Positions 1 through 6,251 of a stretch of 8,986 nt of DNA are shown here, in pieces. The stretch is from Saprospiraceae bacterium (lineage in GTDB: Bacteria > Bacteroidota > Bacteroidia > Chitinophagales > Saprospiraceae), in assembly GCA_007125435.1 (NCBI GenBank), contig SLDF01000158.1, positions 1 through 8,986 on the forward strand, in the 5' to 3' direction. The notes under the pieces were generated by a model. It searched no databases and was not told where the DNA came from. It saw only the letters and a list, made by a program, of their open reading frames with translations. The position numbers and the translations under genes are program-made. Every line of letters begins with the position of its first letter. The stretch's first letter is position 1.

Positions 1-107
1 GGGTCTTCATGATGGTGATGGTCATGATCATCGTCGTCTTTCTGACAACTTGTGAATAAAATGCTTACCGTAGCGATAAATAATAGAATATTATATGAAA
101 ATTTCAT
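1..107 (-). CDS. N-terminus of a His/Asp-rich surface lipoprotein (partial, runs off the left edge)
   Basis: Only the first 35 full codons are present; the gene continues beyond base 1. The ATG is at 105-107 and opens a typical lipoprotein signal peptide: MKFS, a hydrophobic stretch to about residue 18, then the lipobox F18-T19-S20-C21, where C21 would be lipidated after signal peptidase II cleavage. Directly after the cysteine come QKDDDD and HDHHHHED, a strongly acidic and histidine-rich tail. Acidic residues after the cysteine resemble the export signal that sends Bacteroidota lipoproteins to the cell surface; the histidine run could bind Zn, Cu or Ni. The upstream gene on the same strand (379-759) belongs to a family I recall near TonB-dependent receptors, so a metal-related lipoprotein (DUF4625-like proteins are one candidate) is plausible. 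The mature domain is outside the window, so the family cannot be fixed. Confidence 0.72.
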   Translation of the reverse strand, partial: MKFSYNILLFIATVSILFTSCQKDDDDHDHHHHED

Positions 108-150
108 TGTATTTGTTTTTGATTGGAAATAAATAATATATAAGCTTTTC

Positions 151-170
151 ATCTGGATTTCGATCCAGAT
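151..170. repeat. Perfect 8-bp inverted repeat with TTCG loop in a 271-nt spacer
   Basis: ATCTGGAT (151-158) and ATCCAGAT (163-170) are perfect reverse complements around TTCG. TAAGC (141-145) and GCTTA (173-177) extend the helix across a small asymmetric internal loop. On the minus strand it would lie in the 5' leader of the lipoprotein gene, about 44 nt before its ATG. No T-tract follows the stem, so it is not a standard intrinsic terminator. The same spacer also has a 6-bp repeat GACGTA/TACGTC (219-224/232-237), so the leader may be structured. No gene was seen between 108 and 378. Confidence 0.55.
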
Positions 171-378
171 ACGCTTAACCCTCTTTACGAATTTCCTATA
201 CATAATTCGGGTCTAATAGACGTATAGCTCTTACGTCAGCTTCAAAACACCTAATACTGACTTGACCATATACAATATAAAGCTAATAAAGGTCATATTG
301 CCATGTGAGGATAATTAGAAAACCTGCTCACTAGTTTACATCAGGTGATTAGAAACACGTACTCTACTTAAAAGGTTA

Positions 379-759
379 TCAAGGCCGTGGAGGCGGGGTG
401 AGGCAATCACCAATGAAGAGGTTCTTTAAAGACAAATATTGAAACTGTCTGATTGATTGAAAAGCAATACAATTAATCTTACCCGACCAACTCGTATCCC
501 AAAAGAATACAGGTAGTTCAAAGTGAGAATAAACGACAGCTGTAGAACGGTGCTGATCAGATTCAGAGATATTGTCAATTATGCTGATTTTCTTCTTTAG
601 GTGGCATTTACCATCACATTTCAATTCTTCTTTATCAGTATTGACACAGTGCATTTCAACGATTGCCGCTCTATTCATATTGAAATAGGCTAAGTATCCA
701 AGCTTGGTAAAGCCGGGTAAAAGGAAGGCAGAGCATAATATGAACGTCAGAATTCTCAC
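379..759 (-). CDS. Small membrane-anchored or secreted protein with KCDGKCHLKK motif, metal-uptake associated
   Basis: A 126-residue protein starting at a GTG (757-759). The N-terminus (MRILTFILCSAFLLPGF) is a signal peptide or single membrane anchor of about residues 1-20. The diagnostic stretch is at about residues 37-57: a cysteine (HCVN), a charged DKEE segment, then KCDGKCHLKKKI. The protein ends in a proline-rich TPPPRP tail. From memory, this layout (a first Cys, then C-x-G-K-C-h/y-L-x-K, and a final PP motif) marks a small uncharacterised Bacteroidota family often encoded with a lipoprotein and a TonB-dependent receptor in metal, probably copper or zinc, loci. The His-rich lipoprotein downstream on the same strand fits. 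The cysteine pair plus histidine could bind metal, but the biochemical role is unknown. A TAnnTTTG box lies about 40 nt upstream. The family call is moderately secure; the metal link is inference. Confidence 0.75.
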   Translation of the reverse strand: MRILTFILCSAFLLPGFTKLGYLAYFNMNRAAIVEMHCVNTDKEELKCDGKCHLKKKISIIDNISESDQHRSTAVVYSHFELPVFFWDTSWSGKINCIAFQSIRQFQYLSLKNLFIGDCLTPPPRP

Positions 760-763
760 TGCA

Positions 764-805
764 CAAATATAATTGTTACTGATGAAAAGATGGTAAACAA
801 AGATA
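764..805 (-). promoter_or_regulatory. Candidate Bacteroidota promoter for the 379-759 gene (two -7-like boxes)
   Basis: Reading the minus strand, TATCTTTG (805-798) and TATATTTG (771-764) both match the Bacteroidota -7 consensus TAnnTTTG. The first would give a leader of roughly 30 nt. The second would place transcription start almost on the GTG. Neither has a convincing TTG/TTTG -33 box at 17-23 nt (a TTTACC at 797-792 lies 20 nt before the second), so this is a weak call. Confidence 0.3.
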
Positions 806-829
806 ACATTGTCAAATGTTTTTATCTTT
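799..829. repeat. Imperfect inverted repeat upstream of the 379-759 gene
   Basis: AAAGAT-AA-CATT (799-810) pairs with AATG-TT-TTT-ATCTTT (815-829), giving 12 base pairs with a 3-nt bulge around a GTCA loop. It overlaps the distal TAnnTTTG box, so it could be an operator. No T-tract follows on either strand. It is AT-rich and could be fortuitous. Confidence 0.35.
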
Positions 830-936
830 ATGTCCAGTAATTCGTATCATCCGGCTGACAGTCTTTCTCATAGAGAAATAAATGTGATGAGGGTGTATAA
901 AGAGAGTTGGTATTAACTCAAAAAGTCGTTTTTTTT

Positions 937-1060
937 GATGTAATGCATCAGCGATGCGGAGTGGGTCACGAGCGTATGCGAGTGAGTCCGAAGGACCGAG
1001 CGAACAGCGAGCCCCGAAGCGTAGCGACCCGACGACGACAGGAGGAGGGTGATGCCCAAA
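937..1060 (-). repeat. GC-rich intergenic element, GGGCRTSACC-type, probably a dispersed repeat
   Basis: This fills most of the 392-nt gene-free stretch 760-1151 and is sharply more GC-rich than the AT-rich DNA on either side. On the minus strand it opens with TTTGGGCATCACC (1060-1048), continues through GGGTCGC and a string of short CGCT/CGCA/GCTCG-like units, and ends near GCATCGCTGATGC (944-956). Internal pairing includes GGGTC (963-967) with GACCC (1026-1030), GTCC-GAA-GGAC (986-996) and GCATC-AGC-GATGC. Its head matches that of the element at 8805 (TTTGGGCGTGACC) in 11 of 13 bases. I recall similar elements scattered between genes in Cytophagia- and Saprospiria-like genomes; I cannot name a database family. 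Open frames crossing it on both strands are low-complexity and not credible genes. Confidence 0.6.
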
Positions 1061-1151
1061 GCAGAAAAACAAATAACATAGAGAAGGAATTAAAACACAG
1101 GTAATTCAACAAATATAGATAATTTCAACAACATCAAAAAAATGCTAGATC

Positions 1152-1580
1152 ATGTACATAGGACTTAAACACACACACTCCGGATTAGCCTACATTTTAC
1201 TTGCGGGTTTGATGATAGCTGTAGCTTTAGTAATTGTTTCTGCTACTGCTAAAAAGCCTTTTACTGACCGTGTGAGGAAATTTGCCTTGATTGGTCTTAT
1301 TTTATCTCACTTGCAGTTGGTGATTGGTCTTATTCTTTATTTTGTTTCTCCTGCGGGATTATCTTCACTTTCAGGAGAGGCAATGAAAGATGCGGCCCTT
1401 AGATTCAATACTGTAGAGCATCCGCTGACCATGATCATTGCGATCATATTAGTTACGATAGGTTATTCCAGGTCGAAAAGGGGTCAAAGTGACAGTTCAA
1501 AATATCGGTCAGTTATAATCTTTTATTTGCTTGGCCTATTCTTAATGCTATTAAGAATTCCATGGTCGATATGGCCGTGA
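1152..1580 (+). CDS. Four-helix integral membrane protein, cytochrome b-like (putative)
   Basis: 142 residues, almost entirely hydrophobic, with four predicted membrane helices at about 12-31, 43-65, 92-105 and 121-138. Histidines sit at places typical of haem ligands or quinone sites: H7 and H9 just before helix 1 (KHTHSGL), H53 inside helix 2 (LSHLQL) and H90 at the start of helix 3 (VEHPLT). From memory this resembles small Bacteroidota proteins variously annotated as cytochrome b or hypothetical, some mislabelled as a ribosomal protein. Haem binding is therefore suggested, not shown. The ATG at 1152 is the natural start: it is preceded by an A-rich leader, and the preceding ATG at 1142 is in another frame and stops quickly. 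The next gene begins 28 nt downstream on the same strand, so co-transcription is possible, although a functional link with a secreted adhesin-like protein is not obvious. Confidence 0.75.
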   Translation: MYIGLKHTHSGLAYILLAGLMIAVALVIVSATAKKPFTDRVRKFALIGLILSHLQLVIGLILYFVSPAGLSSLSGEAMKDAALRFNTVEHPLTMIIAIILVTIGYSRSKRGQSDSSKYRSVIIFYLLGLFLMLLRIPWSIWP

Positions 1581-1608
1581 TCAATATTATGGAAGATTAA
1601 AATCAATT

Positions 1609-3816
1609 ATGATTCTTCGCTACAAGTGGTATTTTTCCTTTTTGTTTTTTGTTCAGAGCATTGCTTTATACGGTCAACCGCCTTGTAGTGGTACGCTTAG
1701 TAGCAATGCATTAGAGAATGGCGATTTTGGCAGTGGTCCTCCTGCTGTGCTGCAGGAAGACCCGGGACTGTCACCGGGCTACCAATACCAAAACGAACCA
1801 CCACCACAAGATGGTTATTACACCGTAGGCTCAACGACAGATTTCGGAGATGATTCTTTTCCGTGCTGGGTCATCACAGGAGATAACAGTGACGACCCGG
1901 ACGGTTATATGATGATTGTAAATGCCGATTTTAATCCTGGTACATTTTATGAAAATACTGTAAGTGTCTGTGAAAATACCAATTACGTCTTTCAGGTGGA
2001 TATCATTAATTTGATACGAACAGTTTGTGTCGGCAATATTGAACCCAATATCGACTTCTTGCTCGATGGCGAAGTGTTTTATCAAACAGGACAGATACCT
2101 CAGGATGAGACCTGGACAACCTATGGCTTTGAATTCACTACACAGCCTGGTCAAACAGAAATTACGCTTAGTCTAAGAAACAATGCGCCTGGTGGAGCAG
2201 GGAATGATTTGGCTTTAGACAACATAGGTTTCTTCCACTGTGGACCAATGGTTGAGATTAGCCAAGAAGAAACCGTATGCGCAGGTGGAGTGGTAGCATT
2301 AACTGCTGAGTTGTCTGAATTAAACTATGACAACCCCATTCTTTTATGGCAGGTCAGCACAGATGGTGGTGCTACGTGGACAAATATAGAAGACTCTAAC
2401 AATACATCATTAATCATAGAAGAAGCTAACTCGGCAGCGACTTACAGAGTCTTAGTGGCCAACACTAATGAAAATCTCAATGAAGATGACTGTCGTACAA
2501 CAAGCGAGCCTTTTACACTCCTTGTTCAAGATGCCCCACAGGTTGAGATCTTTGAGGTATTTTGCGAGAATAGTACCTTTGAGATTGGTGATACCAGTAT
2601 ATTCGATCCCGGTACTTATCAAATCACGCTAAAAGATGATGACGGGTGTGACAGTTTGTTAATCCTGGAGCTGGAAGGGCTTCCTGCATACTTAGATACC
2701 ATTGATGTACTTATATGTGAAGGCGAGAGTTTTGAAGGTATATTGATCGATAGCGATACTTTAATTGTTCGTTCATTTACTACAGCAGATGGTTGTGATA
2801 GTATTTTAAACTATGATATTAAAATATTCGATCTGGATTCAAATCTTATAATCGGCGACACGATGGTTTGCCAGGGTCAAACAACCGTTTTAGCTGTAGC
2901 GCCAGGATTTGATACATACATCTGGAGCACCGGTGAAAATACGCCGATGATAGAAGTAGGTCCCGGTTCGTACACACTGGAGGTCACAACAGCAGATGGC
3001 TGCATGCTTTCAGATGAGATCACCATCAGAGAGGTTAATATAGTTCTTAATTGGTCAGTCGACCATCAATCATGCCCCGATATTGGAGATGGTGTAATTG
3101 AATTATCAGAAGTCGAAGGCGGCACACCTCCCTTTTCGATGACGGTTGACGGGATTAGGTTCAATGAAATACCAGCCATTTGGTCCGGTCTTATACCGGG
3201 TAGTTACCTTCTCACAGTCGAAGACAGTGAAGGCTGCACTCAGGAGGTAGACATCGATATTTTACCCGCTGATCCGATTATTGCAGAGATAAGCTTGAGC
3301 GCTGCAAATAATGTCTCACCCGGGCAGCCAATCAACGTATCAGTCAACACAAACGTAAGTATAGCTAGCATTACATGGTTGCCAGGCAATGGTGAGGTAG
3401 ATTGCGTTGATTGCCAAAGCACCGTCTGGAGACCCGACCCCGCCGGGCTTATATCGGCAGAAATATTCACCGATAATAACTGTAGAGTGTTGATAGATAC
3501 GGCACTTAATATCACCTTTAATTACGATGTATACTTTCCAAATGCTTTCAGCCCAAATGATGACAACATCAATGATGTCTATTTTCCGGGAGTGACCAGT
3601 AGCGTTCAAATGATTCAGACTTTGATCATATTTGACAGATGGGGTCAAGAGATATATCGCATAGAACAGATACGTCCTGATCAAAGCGAACTGGGCTGGG
3701 ATGGCCTGATACAAGGTGTGAGAGCAGAGCCTGGTGTTTATGTTTTCTATGCAGAGGTACTATTCGTCAACGATGAATTACTACCATTCTCTGGAGGCTT
3801 TACATTAGTTAGGTAA
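1609..3816 (+). CDS. Secreted multidomain protein with T9SS type B (gliding motility-associated) C-terminal sorting domain
   Basis: 735 residues. A signal peptide covers about residues 1-22 (YKWYFSFLFFVQSIALYG). A jelly-roll, carbohydrate-binding-like module follows at about 30-212: it starts with LENGDFGSG, contains ENTNYVFQVDI, and closes with NDLALDNIGFFHC, the pattern of galactose-binding-like modules in Bacteroidota surface proteins. An Ig-like domain lies at about 216-306 (VCAGG, LLWQVSTDGGATW). Two short repeats, each with a DGCDS motif, lie at about 311-355 and 362-407, a PKD/Ig-like segment at about 410-475, and a SprB-type repeat at about 476-553 (GGTPPF, LTVEDSEGC). The last 98 residues are the sorting domain: YFPNAFSPNDDNIND, IIFDRWGQEIY, WDG, EPGVYVFYAEV, ending GGFTLVR. 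Such proteins cross the outer membrane by the type IX system and are usually attached to or shed from the surface. A role as adhesin or polysaccharide-binding protein is inference; no catalytic domain is visible. Its 3' end overlaps the convergent regulator gene by 12 bp. Confidence 0.9.
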   Translation: MILRYKWYFSFLFFVQSIALYGQPPCSGTLSSNALENGDFGSGPPAVLQEDPGLSPGYQYQNEPPPQDGYYTVGSTTDFGDDSFPCWVITGDNSDDPDGYMMIVNADFNPGTFYENTVSVCENTNYVFQVDIINLIRTVCVGNIEPNIDFLLDGEVFYQTGQIPQDETWTTYGFEFTTQPGQTEITLSLRNNAPGGAGNDLALDNIGFFHCGPMVEISQEETVCAGGVVALTAELSELNYDNPILLWQVSTDGGATWTNIEDSNNTSLIIEEANSAATYRVLVANTNENLNEDDCRTTSEPFTLLVQDAPQVEIFEVFCENSTFEIGDTSIFDPGTYQITLKDDDGCDSLLILELEGLPAYLDTIDVLICEGESFEGILIDSDTLIVRSFTTADGCDSILNYDIKIFDLDSNLIIGDTMVCQGQTTVLAVAPGFDTYIWSTGENTPMIEVGPGSYTLEVTTADGCMLSDEITIREVNIVLNWSVDHQSCPDIGDGVIELSEVEGGTPPFSMTVDGIRFNEIPAIWSGLIPGSYLLTVEDSEGCTQEVDIDILPADPIIAEISLSAANNVSPGQPINVSVNTNVSIASITWLPGNGEVDCVDCQSTVWRPDPAGLISAEIFTDNNCRVLIDTALNITFNYDVYFPNAFSPNDDNINDVYFPGVTSSVQMIQTLIIFDRWGQEIYRIEQIRPDQSELGWDGLIQGVRAEPGVYVFYAEVLFVNDELLPFSGGFTLVR

Positions 3817-4851
3817 GTTCTCTAGTCTTTCTAGATCCAGAATAATAATATTTCTATCTTCAATTTTTATCAAGCCTTCTTCTCGAAAGTCAGCTAAGGC
3901 TCGTATTGCCGTCTCTTTTGCTGTACCGGCTATACCTGCTAAATCATCTCTTAGAATATTGATGGTGTTTTCATCGGACTTGGACTGCTTTTGCCTCTTG
4001 ACAAAGAGTAAAGCTTCTGCTACTTTTTTTCTTACAGAATTATAGGCCATATTCATGAGGCGCTCCTCTGCTTCAGTTACATTATCTGCCAATATTTTAA
4101 TTAAATAAGCCGACAACTCAGGTTTTTCATAAAGAGATTGCATAAACTCGGTGCGAGGAATATGCAATATAGAGGACCTCTCAAGTGCTGTAGCTGATTC
4201 TGAGAAAAAGCCATCCTTAACCGCTGAAAGGTAACCAAAAAATTCTCCCGGCTTGACCAGTTTTAATATAACCTCCTTGCCATCATCATGTGTCTTGAAG
4301 AGTTTGATCGAACCTTGTTTGAGCTGGTATAAAAAATACGACCGCTCGCCCTCTGAAAAGATGATATCTTTCTTATTAAAAACCCTTTCTTCAGAATTTT
4401 CTGTGAGATGCTTCAGAGCCTCTTCCAGTTTTTTCTCTGAATGAAATCCACTGTTAACAGATGTCTCACCTGAGCCACTACTCTTTCGTTTTTGAAGTCT
4501 AAGCTCTACAGCTTGGAGCAATTCTTTATCATCAAAAGGTTTGGTCAGATAGTCATCAGCACCTAGATTCATCCCTTTTCTGAAGTCAGTTTTTTCTGAC
4601 TTTGCCGACAGAAAAATGAAAGGGATGTCCCTCGTCTCAGACTTTTTGTTCAGTATATGTATGACACCATAGCCATCCAATTCCGGCATCATGATATCAC
4701 AAATAATAAGATCAGGTAATTCTGCAATTGCTATCCTCACACCTTCCTTGCCATTGGATGCTTCAAATACATCATAGTCAGATAACTCCAATATCTCACA
4801 GATATTTTCCCTTACATCCTGATGGTCTTCGATGACTAATATTTTGGCCAT
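3805..4851 (-). CDS. Response regulator with Crp/FNR-type output (REC + cNMP-binding-like fold + Crp HTH)
   Basis: 348 residues. The receiver domain (about 1-120) has all core residues: acidic pair E8/D9, phospho-acceptor D52 in ICDIMMPELDG, S82 and K104 (LTKPF). After a linker comes a Crp/FNR effector domain (about 150-265: IIFSEGERSYFLYQLKQGSIKLF, then PGEFFGYLS at 201-209) and a winged helix-turn-helix (about 270-345) with recognition helix KETAIRALADF, keeping the Glu (E313) and Arg (R317) that contact DNA in CRP and FNR. The cAMP contacts of CRP (Glu of GELG, Arg of the phosphate cassette) are replaced by Y207 and, by my alignment, E218, so cAMP binding is unlikely. The effector domain has no cysteine, so no FNR iron-sulphur cluster either. 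Phosphorylation of D52 is the likely input. The gene starts 18 nt after the histidine kinase gene, so the pair is an operon and the kinase its likely partner. The product probably binds TTGAT-like sites, one of which lies before the operon. Confidence 0.93.
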   Translation of the reverse strand: MAKILVIEDHQDVRENICEILELSDYDVFEASNGKEGVRIAIAELPDLIICDIMMPELDGYGVIHILNKKSETRDIPFIFLSAKSEKTDFRKGMNLGADDYLTKPFDDKELLQAVELRLQKRKSSGSGETSVNSGFHSEKKLEEALKHLTENSEERVFNKKDIIFSEGERSYFLYQLKQGSIKLFKTHDDGKEVILKLVKPGEFFGYLSAVKDGFFSESATALERSSILHIPRTEFMQSLYEKPELSAYLIKILADNVTEAEERLMNMAYNSVRKKVAEALLFVKRQKQSKSDENTINILRDDLAGIAGTAKETAIRALADFREEGLIKIEDRNIIILDLERLENLPN

Positions 4852-4869
4852 GATTGTTGTGTATAATGT

Positions 4870-6153
4870 TTAACTCTTATCAATTGGTACGTAAATAAAG
4901 AAAGAACTTCCTTTACCATACTCGCTTATAAAATCAACTTTGCCTCCCAGTAAGTCCGTATAGCGTTTTACAATATGTAAGCCCAACCCTGTTCCCTGTA
5001 TATTCGTCGCATTCTGAGCTCTAAAAAAACGTGTAAATATTTGCTCTTGCTCTTCTTTGGGAATACCAATACCTTCATCTCTAACTTCAAACTTCAAATA
5101 TCCATCTTCATCTGATACGTACAAACCAATAGTCTTTCCTGTGTCAGAATATTTTATAGCGTTTGACAACATGTTCATAATGCCATTAGACAAAAACCTG
5201 GGATCAGACACAAAAGAATGAATGGTCGTATCTATCGAATAATCCATCTTCTGGCCGAGCTTTAATAGCCCTTCCATATCCTCAAATATATCTTTACACA
5301 ATTTCTCGACTTGTATTTCCTCTGGTTTGGAAGCAATATTTCCTTCTTCTAGCTTTCCTAATGAAAGGAAATCATTAAGTATGTTGGTCAGGTTATTGAC
5401 CGCAGACTTAATTTTTTGCACATGTCTTTGTCTTTTGGGGTGCTGGTCTGTGCGTTCGTACCTTTCTATCAATGAGGCAGAAGACAATACAGTCGCTAAA
5501 GGCGTCCTAAATTCATGCGAAGCCATTGACACAAATCTGGATTTCATCTGATTGATTTGCTTCTCTTTATCAAGCAGAGACTTGAGTGCTTCTTCCTTTT
5601 GTTTAAGCACATTTTCTATCTCAATACGTTCTGCTATTTCGTCTTGATATTTTTTATTGACTTTAAGAAGCCTATTGACAACTTCGCTCAATTCCTCTGT
5701 TCTTTTATGCACCTCATCCTCTAGCCTGTGCGCCAATCTGAGCAATTCATCTTCTGCATTCTTTTGAGCCGTTAAATCGTGAAGAATCCCCGTAAAGAAC
5801 ACTTGATCTTTAATGGTAACTTCGCTTACAGCCAATCTTACAGGGAAAATCTTACCGTTTTTATGACGAGCAGATACTTCCCTGCCTTTCCCTATAATTT
5901 GTGGTTTACTAGTTCGCTTATAATTATCAATATACCCGTCATGTCGCTCTTTGTCTGGAGATGGCATTAAAACAGATAGATTTTTATAAAGCAATTCTTC
6001 TTTGCTGTAGCCAAACATATCATTAACCGCTTTATTGACAACTTGAATAAGTCCCCTATTATCAATAATAACAATGGCATCAATAGCAGTATCCATTATG
6101 GACCATAGCGTTCCTCCACCTTCAAAATAACTATAATCTTTGTTGTCTTCCAT
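4870..6153 (-). CDS. PAS-domain sensor histidine kinase with FixL-like haem-PAS signature
   Basis: 427 residues from ATG at 6151-6153; a TTG two codons upstream (6157-6159) is open but less likely. No membrane segment is visible, so it should be cytosolic. The PAS domain (about 17-130) resembles FixL: MDTAIDAIVIID, then MPSPDKERHDGY with H71 in the position of the FixL proximal haem ligand, and 20 residues later R91 in IIGKGREV, the exact spacing of FixL H200 and the distal R220 that hydrogen-bonds O2. FFTGILHDLT closes the domain. A coiled coil (about 131-203) leads to the HisKA domain with H213 in MASHEFRTPL, then the ATPase domain: N-box around N331 (NMLSNAIKYSD), G1 at D359 (DEGIGIP) and G2 at 387 (GTGLGLHIV). 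Many PAS domains with HDGY motifs have not been shown to bind haem, so O2 sensing is inference; kinase identity is secure. It probably phosphorylates the adjacent regulator. Confidence 0.93.
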   Translation of the reverse strand: MEDNKDYSYFEGGGTLWSIMDTAIDAIVIIDNRGLIQVVNKAVNDMFGYSKEELLYKNLSVLMPSPDKERHDGYIDNYKRTSKPQIIGKGREVSARHKNGKIFPVRLAVSEVTIKDQVFFTGILHDLTAQKNAEDELLRLAHRLEDEVHKRTEELSEVVNRLLKVNKKYQDEIAERIEIENVLKQKEEALKSLLDKEKQINQMKSRFVSMASHEFRTPLATVLSSASLIERYERTDQHPKRQRHVQKIKSAVNNLTNILNDFLSLGKLEEGNIASKPEEIQVEKLCKDIFEDMEGLLKLGQKMDYSIDTTIHSFVSDPRFLSNGIMNMLSNAIKYSDTGKTIGLYVSDEDGYLKFEVRDEGIGIPKEEQEQIFTRFFRAQNATNIQGTGLGLHIVKRYTDLLGGKVDFISEYGKGSSFFIYVPIDKS

Positions 6154-6169
6154 CTTCAACTAAGCGCAC

Positions 6170-6220
6170 CAAATATATTTCCTATAGCTCACAAATATAG
6201 GGCTTACCATTCAATACAAA
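6170..6220 (-). promoter_or_regulatory. Promoter of the two-component operon, with tandem TAnnTTTG boxes
   Basis: On the minus strand two identical -7 boxes TATATTTG occur at 6199-6192 and 6177-6170, 22 nt apart. The distal one has a TTTG -33 box at 6220-6217, spaced 17 nt, within the 17-23 nt range known for Flavobacterium and Bacteroides sigma-A promoters. Transcription would start about 5 nt past a box, near 6187 or 6165, giving leaders of roughly 34 or 12 nt before the kinase ATG. The -33 box forms the left end of the 12-bp palindrome CAAAGTACTTTG (6217-6228). Confidence 0.6.
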
Positions 6221-6225
6221 GTACT

Positions 6226-6239
6226 TTGATTGATATCAT
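6226..6239. promoter_or_regulatory. FNR/FixK-like operator before the two-component operon
   Basis: TTGAT-TGAT-ATCAT matches the FNR/FixK/Anr consensus TTGAT-N4-ATCAA at 9 of 10 defined bases with exact spacing. Its centre (6232.5) lies about 45 nt upstream of the start expected from the distal TAnnTTTG box, close to the -41.5 position where FNR-family activators work, and about 67 nt upstream of the start expected from the proximal box. The operon it precedes encodes an FNR-type HTH protein, so autoregulation is the simple hypothesis. It could equally serve an unlinked FNR-family protein. Confidence 0.5.
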
Positions 6240-6251
6240 TCACTCATTTTA

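Noticed and set aside
812..1072. Minus-strand open frame of 86 codons
   Set aside because: It runs through the GC-rich element, has low-complexity composition and no recognisable domain. Openness here follows from base composition.
907..1104. Plus-strand open frame of 65 codons
   Set aside because: It is the opposite reading of the same GC-rich element, Arg/Glu-rich, with no homology signal by eye. It is best seen as a by-product of the repeat.
1831..2154. Minus-strand open frame of 107 codons
   Set aside because: It is antisense to the sugar-binding-like module of the cargo gene, with no recognisable motif.
3240..3714. Two overlapping minus-strand open frames inside the T9SS cargo gene
   Set aside because: The plus-strand frame has clear signal peptide, Ig-like and sorting-domain motifs throughout. 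The antisense frames show no coherent protein features.
6157..6159. TTG as start codon of the sensor kinase
   Set aside because: An ATG two codons downstream (6151-6153) is the better start, and the PAS domain begins well after it, so nothing is lost.
6217..6228. CAAAGTACTTTG as an independent operator
   Set aside because: This 12-bp palindrome overlaps both the -33 box and the FNR-like dyad, so it may arise from them. It is recorded with the promoter and not called separately.
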